Shown piece after piece: positions 1 to 7,882 of a stretch of DNA of 20,589 bases. Position numbers and translations under genes: made by a program. The notes under the pieces were generated by a model. It made no database searches and was not told the DNA's origin. It saw nothing but the letters and a program-made list of their open reading frames with translations. The DNA is taken from assembly GCA_023433855.1 (NCBI GenBank), contig JAEYTV010000226.1:1-20589 (forward strand). The letters run 5' to 3'. This DNA is from Pseudomonadota bacterium (lineage in GTDB: Bacteria; Pseudomonadota; Alphaproteobacteria; Rhizobiales; Rhizobiaceae). Each line of letters begins with the position of its first letter. Position 1 is the first letter of the stretch.

Positions 1-678
1 ATTGAAGCCCTGTGGCGTCGCGAAGCGCATGTCGTTGGAATCGAGCGTGTAGGGCAGCACGAGGTGCGGGCCCTTCGGCCCGTCCACCCAATAGGGCAGG
101 TCGTCGGCATAGCTGTCGGAGGAGTAAAGGAAGCCGCCCTCCTCCGCGACCAGCCGCTGCGTGTTCATGGAGCAGCGGCCGGTGTACCAGCCCAGGGGGC
201 GCTCTCCAGTCACCTCGGTGTGGAGGCGGATCGCCTCGGCGATCTGGCGGCGCTCCTCCTCCTCGCTCATGTCCTTGTGCTCGATCCACTTCAGGCCGTG
301 GCTGGCGATCTCCCAGCCGGCCTCCTTCATGGCCGCAACCGCCTCCGGATTTCGCGCCATGGCAAGCGTCACGCCATAAACGGTCGCCTGCACCTTAAGT
401 TCGGTGAACAGGCGCCAGAGCCGCCAGAAGCCGGCGCGCGATCCATATTCGTAGATGGACTCCATGTTGAGGTTGCGCTGATTCGGCCAGGCTGCTGCCC
501 CGACGATTTCGGAGAGCAGGTTCTCCGAAGCTGCGTCCCCATCGAGGACGCAACTCTCGCCGCCCTCTTCGTAGTTGATCACGAACTGCACGGCGACATG
601 GGCGCCGCCCGGCCATTTCGGATCGGGGATGTTCCGGCCATAGCCGACGAGGTTGCGCGGATAGTCCTGTGCCTGCAT
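1..678 (-). CDS. puuE: Allantoinase PuuE, N-terminal 226 residues (3' end outside window)
   Basis: The reading frame stays open from the ATG at 678 to the window edge, so only the N-terminal 226 residues are visible; full-length family members have about 300. It is a polysaccharide-deacetylase-fold protein. Recognisable PuuE stretches, in order, are YPRNLVGYGRN near the start, FVINYEEGGE, MESIYEYGSRAGFWRLWRLF, IASHGLKWI, GWYTGRCSMNT, a DDLPYW segment and LPYTLDSNDMRF. PuuE enzymes are cytoplasmic and hydrolyse allantoin to allantoate in urate/purine catabolism, without the metal centre of amidohydrolase-type allantoinases (family knowledge). The start fits the family N-terminus. The upstream GGGGTG is only a fair ribosome site. 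The DUF1045 gene ends 151 bp upstream on the same strand, so the two may be co-transcribed. Identity is strong from the motif series; no frameshift is seen in the visible part. Confidence 0.9.
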   Translation of the reverse strand, partial: MQAQDYPRNLVGYGRNIPDPKWPGGAHVAVQFVINYEEGGESCVLDGDAASENLLSEIVGAAAWPNQRNLNMESIYEYGSRAGFWRLWRLFTELKVQATVYGVTLAMARNPEAVAAMKEAGWEIASHGLKWIEHKDMSEEEERRQIAEAIRLHTEVTGERPLGWYTGRCSMNTQRLVAEEGGFLYSSDSYADDLPYWVDGPKGPHLVLPYTLDSNDMRFATPQGFN

Positions 679-829
679 CAAATCACCCCGGGTGTCGCGT
701 TCGGCGGAACGGTAGCGCACCCGCTCCATCGCTGTCGAGATCCAGCACCCCGAATCGCCGTTCATCCGCCCCCCGTCAGCGGACCACGCTGGCCGCGCCT
801 CGATCGGGATAGAGGTGTCGGCAGGGCGA

Positions 830-1537
830 TCAGGCAGTCTTGCGGACGCCCACCCGCCCCAAGGGATGGAGCGAGTGCACCATGAGCGGGGCGCCTGCCT
901 CCTCCTCTATGAACAGGGCCAGATTGGCGACGTCTATCTCTCTTTCGAGAAGGGGATTGAAATACGTCCGCAACGGAGGCTCAAGCCGGGGGATGTCGGC
1001 GGGAGAAAGCGGCCCGGTCAGCGGCATGTGGAAGCGGAACTCCTCCATCACATAGGGGTAGCCCCAGCGATATAGATTGGCGAGCTGGGCTGCCGAAAGA
1101 TCGCCGGGATCGCTGCGTTCCAGCTCGGTTTCCGTCGGGGGAGCCCGGAAGGAGTCGAATTCCTGAACGACGCAGGCAGCCAGGAACTGCATGGCCGCGC
1201 AAGGAGATATCGGCGCAAGGCCGAAGAAGTTGCCGAGCCTTGCGACCTCCAGGCGCTGCAGCGCAAACGGTGTCTGGTTGCCGGCAAACCGCATCAGGTG
1301 ACGCAGCAGCCTCTGTTCGGTGACACCTGCCGCCGGCCGAAACGGCGCCTTTAGCATTGCCTGAAAACCGGTGCGCCGCGGCAGTGCCGTGTGGAAAGCG
1401 ATGTCCGGCAGGTCGAGGCCGCGGATCGACGGGGGCTCCGTCGCCTCCCCGGAAAAGGCGTTTCGCCCGAGCCATTGGCCGGCAGCGAGCACCAACGGAT
1501 CATGAGCCGGGGGTGTGAAATGAATGGAATAGCGCAT
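830..1537 (-). CDS. DUF1045 / putative phosphonate-metabolism-type protein with degenerate 2H motifs
   Basis: This 235-residue protein has the length and layout of the DUF1045 (TIGR03223) family, related to 2H phosphoesterases. It starts MRYSIHFTPP and ends with a conserved LALFIEEEAGAP segment. The family normally carries GFHATLK and FRFHMTLTG, giving two H-x-T pairs. Here the first reads GFQAML (Gln59, Met61) and the second FHMPLTG (His170, Pro172), so three of the four expected catalytic positions differ. The rest of the fold is intact, and RWGYPYVMEEFRFHM is highly typical. It may be a non-catalytic member or may have changed activity. GGTGA lies just upstream of the ATG. It precedes puuE on the same strand, which suggests a link to purine/ureide breakdown rather than phosphonates. 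Real function is unknown. Confidence 0.8.
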   Translation of the reverse strand: MRYSIHFTPPAHDPLVLAAGQWLGRNAFSGEATEPPSIRGLDLPDIAFHTALPRRTGFQAMLKAPFRPAAGVTEQRLLRHLMRFAGNQTPFALQRLEVARLGNFFGLAPISPCAAMQFLAACVVQEFDSFRAPPTETELERSDPGDLSAAQLANLYRWGYPYVMEEFRFHMPLTGPLSPADIPRLEPPLRTYFNPLLEREIDVANLALFIEEEAGAPLMVHSLHPLGRVGVRKTA

Positions 1538-1650
1538 GCGTCACCTTCTCATGCTTCCCTTCCCCGACCCGAACGTCAGGCATTGCTCTGCATCCCCGCC
1601 GTCCGGTTACGTGATTTGCATGACAGGTTGACGACGCCGGAGGCGGAGGG

Positions 1651-2856
1651 TCACGAAGAGGCGGCTGCGAGGTGGTCCTGAAAGCCGAAGGAGCTGGGAA
1701 GCTGGATCTTGGAAGCGCCCAGACCGGCAAGGGCGGCGTCCGCCAGCCGGTGGGCAAGGCCGAAGCTCACCTTGAAGCCCCCGGTAAGGGCAATGACCCT
1801 GGGATGATCCGGATGCGGCCCGACCAACGGATCGCGGCCGACCGCCTTCGGGCGCAGCCCCGCCCAGCGTTCGACGACGGGGGCATCCCCCAAGCCTGGA
1901 ACCAGTTCTCTTGCCCGATCGACAAGGAGGTCGAGTTGCGAGTCGGTGGACACCGGGTCGTCAAAGCTGTTCTCGCTGGTGCTGCCCACCGCCACGTGGC
2001 CGTCCTCATGGGCAATCACGTAAAGCCCGTTCAGGTAGATGATCGGCATGGCTGCTTCCATCCTGGCCGCGAGCAGCGCCGCCTGCCCCTTGACCGGTTG
2101 GCCGAGGGGCCGTCGCAGCGGCTGCGAGAGTTCCTCCAGAAGCGGGAACGACGCACTGCCCGCCGCAACGATGCAGTGACCGTAGGCAAGTGTCCCGCCG
2201 GATCGAAAGATCACCCGGTTCCCGTCCGGATCGATCCGCGCCACTTCCTGTCCCTTGAGGATCCGGACGCGGCTGCTGGTCCGGAGTGCGGCGACCAGCG
2301 CCGACACAAGACGCCGCGGAGAGACGCGGGCCGCCAGCGTATCGTGGACGAGGCCCGCGCCGCAAAAGCTTTCCTCCGGCCATCCTTCATCGGCGGGCCG
2401 GTCTGTGACATGCCAGTGGAAGCGACGTCCATGCCGATGCCAGTGTGCCTCCGCGTCCTTCGAGTGGCGCAGCGCAATTGGCCGCAGATGAGCTTGCGGC
2501 AAAGGTATCAGCCGCCCGCAGCGACGATAGCCGCAGGCGAGCCCCGTGGCGGCCTCGATCTCGGCAATCTCGTCCTCGAGCGACACCAGGGCGTCATACT
2601 GGAACTGCTTCTTGTCGTTCCATCGGTCGGGCATGTGCGGCATCAGCGCGCCGAGAAGCCCGCCGCTTGCCCCCTGCCCCGGTCGGCCGGCATCCACCAG
2701 AACCGTCGACACGCCGAGCCGGTCCGCCTTCAGCGCGGCCCAAAGGCCCATGATCCCGCCGCCGATGATGACGAGCTCTGCTGATCCGGGTGATTCGGGA
2801 AACGGGCGAGGATCCGATTGACCGACCGTCCCGGCAGGATTATCCGCATGTCCCAT
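1651..2856 (-). CDS. FAD-dependent oxidoreductase, DAO family; likely MnmC oxidase-half counterpart
   Basis: This 401-residue FAD protein of the D-amino-acid oxidase/glycine oxidase fold has a dinucleotide-binding motif IIGGGIMG (Gly32, Gly34, Gly37) and a following beta-strand ending in VLVDAG. It also has the ASGGLLGALMPH segment seen in MnmC oxidase and ThiO relatives, and a C-terminal GLRPKAVGRDPLVG...LTGGFKVSFGLAH substrate/FAD region. About 25 polar residues precede the FAD domain, so the true start may lie further in. The gene is divergent from mnmD, and in many bacteria the two activities are fused as MnmC: the oxidase half removes the carboxymethyl group of cmnm5s2U34 in tRNA and the MnmD half methylates the amine. 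I infer the same pathway here from fold plus context. A free amine or amino-acid oxidase is the alternative. Confidence 0.8.
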   Translation of the reverse strand: MGHADNPAGTVGQSDPRPFPESPGSAELVIIGGGIMGLWAALKADRLGVSTVLVDAGRPGQGASGGLLGALMPHMPDRWNDKKQFQYDALVSLEDEIAEIEAATGLACGYRRCGRLIPLPQAHLRPIALRHSKDAEAHWHRHGRRFHWHVTDRPADEGWPEESFCGAGLVHDTLAARVSPRRLVSALVAALRTSSRVRILKGQEVARIDPDGNRVIFRSGGTLAYGHCIVAAGSASFPLLEELSQPLRRPLGQPVKGQAALLAARMEAAMPIIYLNGLYVIAHEDGHVAVGSTSENSFDDPVSTDSQLDLLVDRARELVPGLGDAPVVERWAGLRPKAVGRDPLVGPHPDHPRVIALTGGFKVSFGLAHRLADAALAGLGASKIQLPSSFGFQDHLAAASS

Positions 2857-3598
2857 GAGCGACCGTGATCCCGAAAATCTTGCCCCCGCCGAGAAGGCTG
2901 CGAACCGTCCGGCTGTGGAATGGCATGACGGCGATATGCCGTATTCCAGCGAGTTTGGCGACCACTTTTATTGCCGCACCGACGGGCGGCTGGAATGTGC
3001 CCATACCTTCCTCGCCGGCAATGGCCTTCCGGCGCGCTGGACTGGCCTTCCGTCACCGGCCGGAGACTTCCGGATCGGCGAACTCGGCTTCGGCACCGGC
3101 CTCAACTTCTGCGAGACATGGCGGCAGTGGAAGCTTTTCCGACCGGCCGGGGGAACGCTCCACTTCACGTCCTTTGAACTTTACCCCATGCAGCGGGACG
3201 AGATCGACCGTGCATTGTCCCGCTGGCAGGAGATCGAGCCGGAGCGTCAGGCACTTGTCGCCGCCTGGCCGGATCTGCCACAGGGCCATATCGACCTTCC
3301 GATGGATCGGCAAACCCGGCTGACGGTGGTTTGTGGCCCCGCCCTGCTCGGGGTGGCGGCTGCGTCACCGGGCTTCGATGCCTGGTTCCTGGATGGCTTT
3401 GCCCCCGCACGCAACCCGGACATGTGGTCGCCCGAACTCCTGCAGGCTCTTTTTCGGAAGACGAAACCAGGCGGTACCTTCGGCACCTATGCCGCAGCCG
3501 GGTTCGTGCGGAGGAACCTGCAGGAGGCGGGCTTTGAAGTCGAGCGCCGGCCGGGTTTTGCAGGCAAGCGCGAGATGCTGTGCGGCCGCAAAGGCTGA
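2855..3598 (+). CDS. mnmD: tRNA 5-methylaminomethyl-2-thiouridine methyltransferase MnmD
   Basis: This 247-residue stand-alone MnmD (DUF752) is an S-adenosylmethionine methyltransferase that converts nm5s2U34 to mnm5s2U34 in the wobble position of tRNA. Visible family features are VEWHDGDMPYSSEFGDHFY near residue 21, the SAM-binding ELGFGTGLNF at 76-85, FTSFELYPM, the catalytic-region LDGFAPARNPDMW with Asp180, and the C-terminal GGTFGTYAAAGFVRRNLQEA followed by KREML. It has no C-terminal FAD domain; that half appears to be the divergent neighbour. Its ATG overlaps the neighbour's start codon, so its promoter must lie inside the oxidoreductase gene. A GTG at codon 22, directly before EWHDGD, is a possible alternative start, but ATG is preferred. 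It ends 69 bp from the convergent kinase gene. Confidence 0.92.
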   Translation: MSDRDPENLAPAEKAANRPAVEWHDGDMPYSSEFGDHFYCRTDGRLECAHTFLAGNGLPARWTGLPSPAGDFRIGELGFGTGLNFCETWRQWKLFRPAGGTLHFTSFELYPMQRDEIDRALSRWQEIEPERQALVAAWPDLPQGHIDLPMDRQTRLTVVCGPALLGVAAASPGFDAWFLDGFAPARNPDMWSPELLQALFRKTKPGGTFGTYAAAGFVRRNLQEAGFEVERRPGFAGKREMLCGRKG

Positions 3599-3667
3599 TC
3601 GCCGGGAAGGCTCTCAGCATCGCCCCCGGAACCGCAACCTTAACCGGGAGGGCCACTCCTTCCGGCT

Positions 3668-6600
3668 TCAGTTCAAGGCGGCCGCCCCTCCTTCGCCACC
3701 GATCCAGGCCCGGATCTTGGCCTCCAGTATTTCGGGGCTGATCGGCTTCGAAAGATAATCGTCCATGCCTGCCTTGAGGCATAGCTCGCGATCCGTTTCG
3801 AGCGCATGCGCGGTAACCCCGATGATCGGGGTGTGGCTTCCGCTTTCCCTTTCCAGTTCGCGGATCTTCTCCGTCGCCTGATGGCCGTTCATGACCGGCA
3901 TCGAGACATCCATCAGGATCACCGCCGGCCGATGCTCCTGCCACGCCTTCACGGCTTCGGCGCCGTTGTTGACGATCTGGAACAACCAGCCTGTCGTCTG
4001 GAGGATCTGGGTGAAGACGATCTGGTTGACCTCGTTGTCCTCGGCGACCAGGACGTCGAGGGTCGCAGCGGCGTTGACCGGCGCCGTTGATCCGGCCGGC
4101 TCCTCGGCAGCTATGAGCCGCTGACCGGTCGGAAGTCTCAGGATGTTGGCGGGACCGGAGCCGGGGAGCGACGCCCCTTCGGAACCAACGGCGCCAAGCT
4201 GCGGACTGCCGCCAACCAGAAGGTTCTCGAGGGCACGGCGCCTGGTGCGGATGGTACGCACGACATCGATGATCGTGCTTCGAAGCAGATTGGCCCGTGC
4301 CGGTTTCATCAGATGCGCCTGGATGTTCAATGCGGCGAAGGTGCTGTCGTCGCTCGCCATGTCCATCGAGGTGAGGAAGATCACCCCGGTCCCCTCGAAA
4401 CGGGGGTCGCCTCGCAGGTGTTTTGCGAAATCGAGGCCGTTCATCTCTGGCATGTGGTAGTCGAGGACCACGGCATCGACTACCACGCCGATGCGCGCTG
4501 CTTCGCGCAGAATGGCGAGTCCTTCGGCGCCGCCATCCGCAGCCACCGTGTCGAACCCCCACATGGTCAGTTGTTCGGAGAGGATGCGGCGGTTGACCGA
4601 ATTGTCGTCCACCACGAGGATCCGTGCCCCGGTTGTATTGATCGGCAACACGGCCTGGACATTGCGCTGGCTGACGATGTCGAACGGCAGATGAACCGTG
4701 AAGACCGAGCCACGACCGTATTCGCTTTCCACGTCGATGCGCCCGCCGAAGAGTTCGGTGAGCCCGGCGGTAATCGCCAGCCCAAGCCCGGTACCCTCGT
4801 GGCGGCGGGTGGACGAGGTATCCACCTGCGAGAACTTCTCGAACACCGACTGCAGCTTTTCCTCGGGAATGCCGAGCCCGGTATCCTCGATCCGCACCGT
4901 CAGCATCATCTGCCCCGGGCCGGTCGGTTTTGAACTCAGGTCTATGAAGACATGCCCCTTCTCGGTGAACTTGACCGCATTGCCAACCAGATTCGTGATG
5001 ATCTGCCGGAACCGGCCGGCATCGCCCATGACCGTCTCCCGGACCGCCACATCACCACGGACGATGAGCTCGATGTCCTTTTCCGCAGCCGACGACGAAA
5101 GCAGCGTCGCCACGTCCTCGATGGCTTCGACCGGATCGAAGGGCGCTTTGCGCAGCTTCATCTGACCAGCGTCGATCTTGGAGAAATCCAGGATGTCGTT
5201 GATGATGGTGAGCAGAGCGTTGCCGGACTTCACGATGATGTCGATGAAGGTCTTCTGACGCGTGTCGAGGTTGGACTTGGCAAGCAGTTCCGCCATGCCG
5301 AGCACGCCGTTCATCGGGGTGCGGATTTCGTGGCTCATATTGGCGAGGAACTCGGACTTCGCGCGGTCGGCCGCTTCCGCGCGATGCAGGAGCCGCGTCA
5401 GTTCGCCTTCCCGCTCCTTTGCCTCGGTGACATCGGTGAAGATCGCCAGCCAATGGTCGCTGCCGGTGATGTTTGCGTCCACATGGATCCACTTGCGACC
5501 GTGGACCCGGAAAGTTGCGGAAACCGGTTTTCCGGCCGCGACGCTTTCCTCCCAGTTCCTCAGGATCTCACTCGTTTCCTCCGCAGTCCCGAGATCTCCC
5601 CGCGTGACGCAGAACCGGAAGATATCCCGCCAGACACAGCCGGCGCGCGTCATATCCGCAGGCATGTCGAGCATCGACGACAATGCGTCATTGGAGAAGA
5701 TGATCTCGCCATCGTGAAGGATCAGGAGCCCCTGCGACATGGCGCTGGTGGCGTCGCGCATCAGCGCGCCGTGCTGTTCCAGCGCCGCGCGCGCTTCCTG
5801 AACCTCCTCCTCGCGCCGCCGGATGGCGGTGATGTCCATGTAGGTCAGCAGCACCTTGTCACCGGAAAGACGGGTGCTGGAAATCACGATGACCCGGCCG
5901 TCGCGGCTGCGGACCTCGACCGGGGTAGCTTCTCCATCGGCGCTCAGGGCCTGGATCCGGCTCTGGTAGATCTCCTCGAAGCTCTGGCTGGAATCCGAAT
6001 AGATGCCCCGGTCGAAATTGACCTTCAGAAACTCGCGGTAGGAGCGCCCCGGCAGTTCGAATTGCTCGCCCGCGTCCCAGAAAGCATAGAAACTGGGATT
6101 TGCGTATTCGAACCGGAAGGTGGAGTCGAGGATCACGATCCCGACCGGGATCGCATCCAGGATGGTCTGCAGGTCCTGGCTGACCTTCTCGGCCTTTCTC
6201 TGCGCCTCCTTGATCAGCGACACATCCGTTCGCGAACACACGAGATGATGCTGGCCGTCCTGGGTCGTGATGCGCCGGAGGCGGGTGATCACCGGAACCG
6301 TCGAGCCGTCCGGGAACGTCACATCCTCGGACTTGTCAATGGCTTCGCCTGCGAGGACCCGCAGGTTCTCGTCAAGAAAGCGTTCCGCCGCGTGCGGGAA
6401 CATCTCCGTTTCGGTTTTGCCGAGATATTGCTGGCGCGGAGCTCCCAGCATCTCCTCGTAGGCAGCGTTTGCATAGGTGAGCTGGCGGTCGCTGTTGCGC
6501 ACGAATACCGGAACCGGCAGGTCCTCAAGGACGGAACGGAACAGTCCCGTCTCGGAGATCTGCGTCCGGAGCAGGATCTCCTGCTCCTTGAAGTCGGTCA

Positions 6601-7384
6601 CGTCATGGCGGACCGCGAGCAGCAGACCGTTTTCAAGACGCTTGTTGAGACTTCTCATCCATCGGCCGTCGGATAGCTGATAGATGTTCTCCGAATACGG
6701 CAGGCGAAAGGGCTTCATGCGCTCTTCGATCCAGTCAGCCTTGCCGGTTGGACTGGCAGCGCTTTTGTGCGCAGCAAGATGCAGGCGCCGGTCATAGGCG
6801 TGACCGAGAATTTCCTGCAGACTCATGCCACGGCGTACTTCGATCGACATCGAGGCGAAATAGTTGGAAAGCTCGGCGTTCCAGAACAGCAGGGCATCGT
6901 TCTTGTCATAGATGCCGATGCCCATCTCCAGCATGTCCAGGGCGTCGTCGATCAAACCGCCTTCGACGATGTGACTGTCCTCGCGGTCCTTGCGGTGCGG
7001 CGCCAAACCCGATGCGGCGCCTGCGACCTCTTTGCCGGGCTGGGCAAAGGTGCCGAAGAGATAGGTATGGTCGTGCTCCGTCAGGAACCGTTCAATGCGG
7101 ATCTCGTGGAGAATGACCCCTGACGGGTCGAAGCAGAGCACGGTCTCATCCGTACCGAAAACGATCGCCCTGCATTCCTTCTCGCGCCGGTCCGCATCCT
7201 GTCCCACGCCTGAGAGATCGCGGCTGCTGCCTCCCACAAGTTCATCGGGCGAGGCGTCAAAAAGGCTGGCATAGGCGGCGTTCACCGCCACGTATGTCAG
7301 GGCGCTGTCCTTGATGAAAGCGGGGTCGCGCAGAGAACGGATCCGTTCGCATGCAGTCTTCAACAGTTCGCTTTCTGTCTCCAC
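3668..7384 (-). CDS. Multi-PAS hybrid sensor histidine kinase with two receiver domains
   Basis: This is a soluble-looking 1238-residue hybrid kinase with no signal peptide or obvious membrane helix, so it probably senses cytoplasmic cues. About five PAS-like modules lie at roughly 10-115, 140-275, 285-410, 415-540 and 545-665. HisKA follows with FLANMSHEIRTPMNG (phospho-accepting His685), then the HATPase with N-box Asn802 and DTGLGIP and GTGLGLAI boxes. Receiver 1 has Asp926/Asp927, Asp975 and Lys1027. Receiver 2 has Glu1115/Asp1116, Asp1159 and Lys1213. Both receivers look competent. No HPt domain follows, and no response regulator lies next to the gene. Translation starts at a GTG with GGAG nine bases upstream. 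Two palindromes upstream suggest specific control. The output pathway and ligand are not evident. Confidence 0.93.
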   Translation of the reverse strand: METESELLKTACERIRSLRDPAFIKDSALTYVAVNAAYASLFDASPDELVGGSSRDLSGVGQDADRREKECRAIVFGTDETVLCFDPSGVILHEIRIERFLTEHDHTYLFGTFAQPGKEVAGAASGLAPHRKDREDSHIVEGGLIDDALDMLEMGIGIYDKNDALLFWNAELSNYFASMSIEVRRGMSLQEILGHAYDRRLHLAAHKSAASPTGKADWIEERMKPFRLPYSENIYQLSDGRWMRSLNKRLENGLLLAVRHDVTDFKEQEILLRTQISETGLFRSVLEDLPVPVFVRNSDRQLTYANAAYEEMLGAPRQQYLGKTETEMFPHAAERFLDENLRVLAGEAIDKSEDVTFPDGSTVPVITRLRRITTQDGQHHLVCSRTDVSLIKEAQRKAEKVSQDLQTILDAIPVGIVILDSTFRFEYANPSFYAFWDAGEQFELPGRSYREFLKVNFDRGIYSDSSQSFEEIYQSRIQALSADGEATPVEVRSRDGRVIVISSTRLSGDKVLLTYMDITAIRRREEEVQEARAALEQHGALMRDATSAMSQGLLILHDGEIIFSNDALSSMLDMPADMTRAGCVWRDIFRFCVTRGDLGTAEETSEILRNWEESVAAGKPVSATFRVHGRKWIHVDANITGSDHWLAIFTDVTEAKEREGELTRLLHRAEAADRAKSEFLANMSHEIRTPMNGVLGMAELLAKSNLDTRQKTFIDIIVKSGNALLTIINDILDFSKIDAGQMKLRKAPFDPVEAIEDVATLLSSSAAEKDIELIVRGDVAVRETVMGDAGRFRQIITNLVGNAVKFTEKGHVFIDLSSKPTGPGQMMLTVRIEDTGLGIPEEKLQSVFEKFSQVDTSSTRRHEGTGLGLAITAGLTELFGGRIDVESEYGRGSVFTVHLPFDIVSQRNVQAVLPINTTGARILVVDDNSVNRRILSEQLTMWGFDTVAADGGAEGLAILREAARIGVVVDAVVLDYHMPEMNGLDFAKHLRGDPRFEGTGVIFLTSMDMASDDSTFAALNIQAHLMKPARANLLRSTIIDVVRTIRTRRRALENLLVGGSPQLGAVGSEGASLPGSGPANILRLPTGQRLIAAEEPAGSTAPVNAAATLDVLVAEDNEVNQIVFTQILQTTGWLFQIVNNGAEAVKAWQEHRPAVILMDVSMPVMNGHQATEKIRELERESGSHTPIIGVTAHALETDRELCLKAGMDDYLSKPISPEILEAKIRAWIGGEGGAAALN

Positions 7385-7437
7385 TGTCCCCCGCTCCGAC
7401 CTTTCGGCTGCCCGACAAAGCCCGATTCGCTGTTCCC

Positions 7438-7451
7438 TTATCGGCCGATAA
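7438..7451. promoter_or_regulatory. Perfect 14-bp palindrome upstream of the hybrid kinase
   Basis: TTATCGGCCGATAA is its own reverse complement. It lies 54 bp upstream of the kinase GTG, overlapping a possible minus-strand -10 region (TATCGG, with TTGTTA 16 bases before it). It is a plausible operator; the binding protein is unknown. Confidence 0.45.
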
Positions 7452-7468
7452 AACCATAGCGAGCGTTA

Positions 7469-7480
7469 ACAACATGTTGT
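7469..7480. promoter_or_regulatory. Perfect 12-bp palindrome upstream of the hybrid kinase
   Basis: ACAACATGTTGT is a perfect palindrome. Its centre is 30 bp, about three helical turns, from the centre of the palindrome at 7438-7451. The flanks GTTA and TAAC extend the symmetry imperfectly, with a two-base offset. It is a possible second operator, with the minus-strand promoter between or over the two sites. Confidence 0.45.
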
Positions 7481-7776
7481 CATAACGACTGGAAGCCCCG
7501 CTTCACGAAGCCTCGCCTGAGACGCGCCGCAACCACGGCTGCATGGGAGGCCCGGAACGCAAAGCCGGTCACGCCACGAGGGTGAGCCGTCTTAGCCACG
7601 AACAGGAAGGCCGCGCAGGCGCCGGAACCGGAGCGGCACATCTTCACAGGCGCCGCGTCGAGGGACGTGCCGAAACCGGATGAACCAACTAAAGTCGCAA
7701 CTTTGCCTTGCTTTCTTCACAATGAACCTGCGGGTTGCGAACGCACGAAGACACCTCCACCCTGAGTAGAGCGAGG

Positions 7777-7792
7777 CTGAACGTCCGTTCAG
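7777..7792. promoter_or_regulatory. Inverted repeat upstream of small exported protein gene
   Basis: CTGAACG and CGTTCAG form a perfect 7-bp inverted repeat around a 2-base spacer, 90 bp before the ATG at 7883. The size would suit a dimeric repressor site or a short 5' leader hairpin. No regulator gene is adjacent. Confidence 0.3.
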
Positions 7793-7882
7793 ACTAAAGG
7801 ACCACGCCTTCCATCAATCCGCCGCCTTTCGATCCGAACTATTCCGCACTGCCCTTCACAACGAGGGAAAGGAACAGGAACG

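Larger units (their letters stand above)
7385..7882. other. Divergent intergenic region, 498 bp
   Basis: No credible gene is seen between the kinase and the small exported protein. The kinase-proximal side carries two perfect palindromes. The other side carries short inverted repeats: GCTTC-ac-GAAGC at 7500-7511, AAAGT-cgca-ACTTT at 7691-7704, and CTGAACG-tc-CGTTCAG at 7777-7792. I could not pick a convincing sigma-70 or EcfG-type promoter for the rightward gene. Confidence 0.6.

Noticed and set aside
64..885. Long plus-strand open frame (273 codons) opposite puuE and the DUF1045 gene
   Set aside because: It is antisense to a recognised allantoinase and its protein resembles no family; high GC makes long antisense frames common.
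1672..2784. 370-codon plus-strand frame opposite the FAD oxidoreductase
   Set aside because: It mirrors a gene with clear FAD motifs, and its own translation has no recognisable domain.
3599..3667. Terminator between mnmD and the kinase gene
   Set aside because: Only a 5-bp CCCGG/CCGGG stem and an imperfect long-range pairing are visible, with no T tract.
4952..6676. 574-codon plus-strand frame opposite the histidine kinase
   Set aside because: It lies entirely over HisKA/PAS coding sequence and is a GC-driven shadow.
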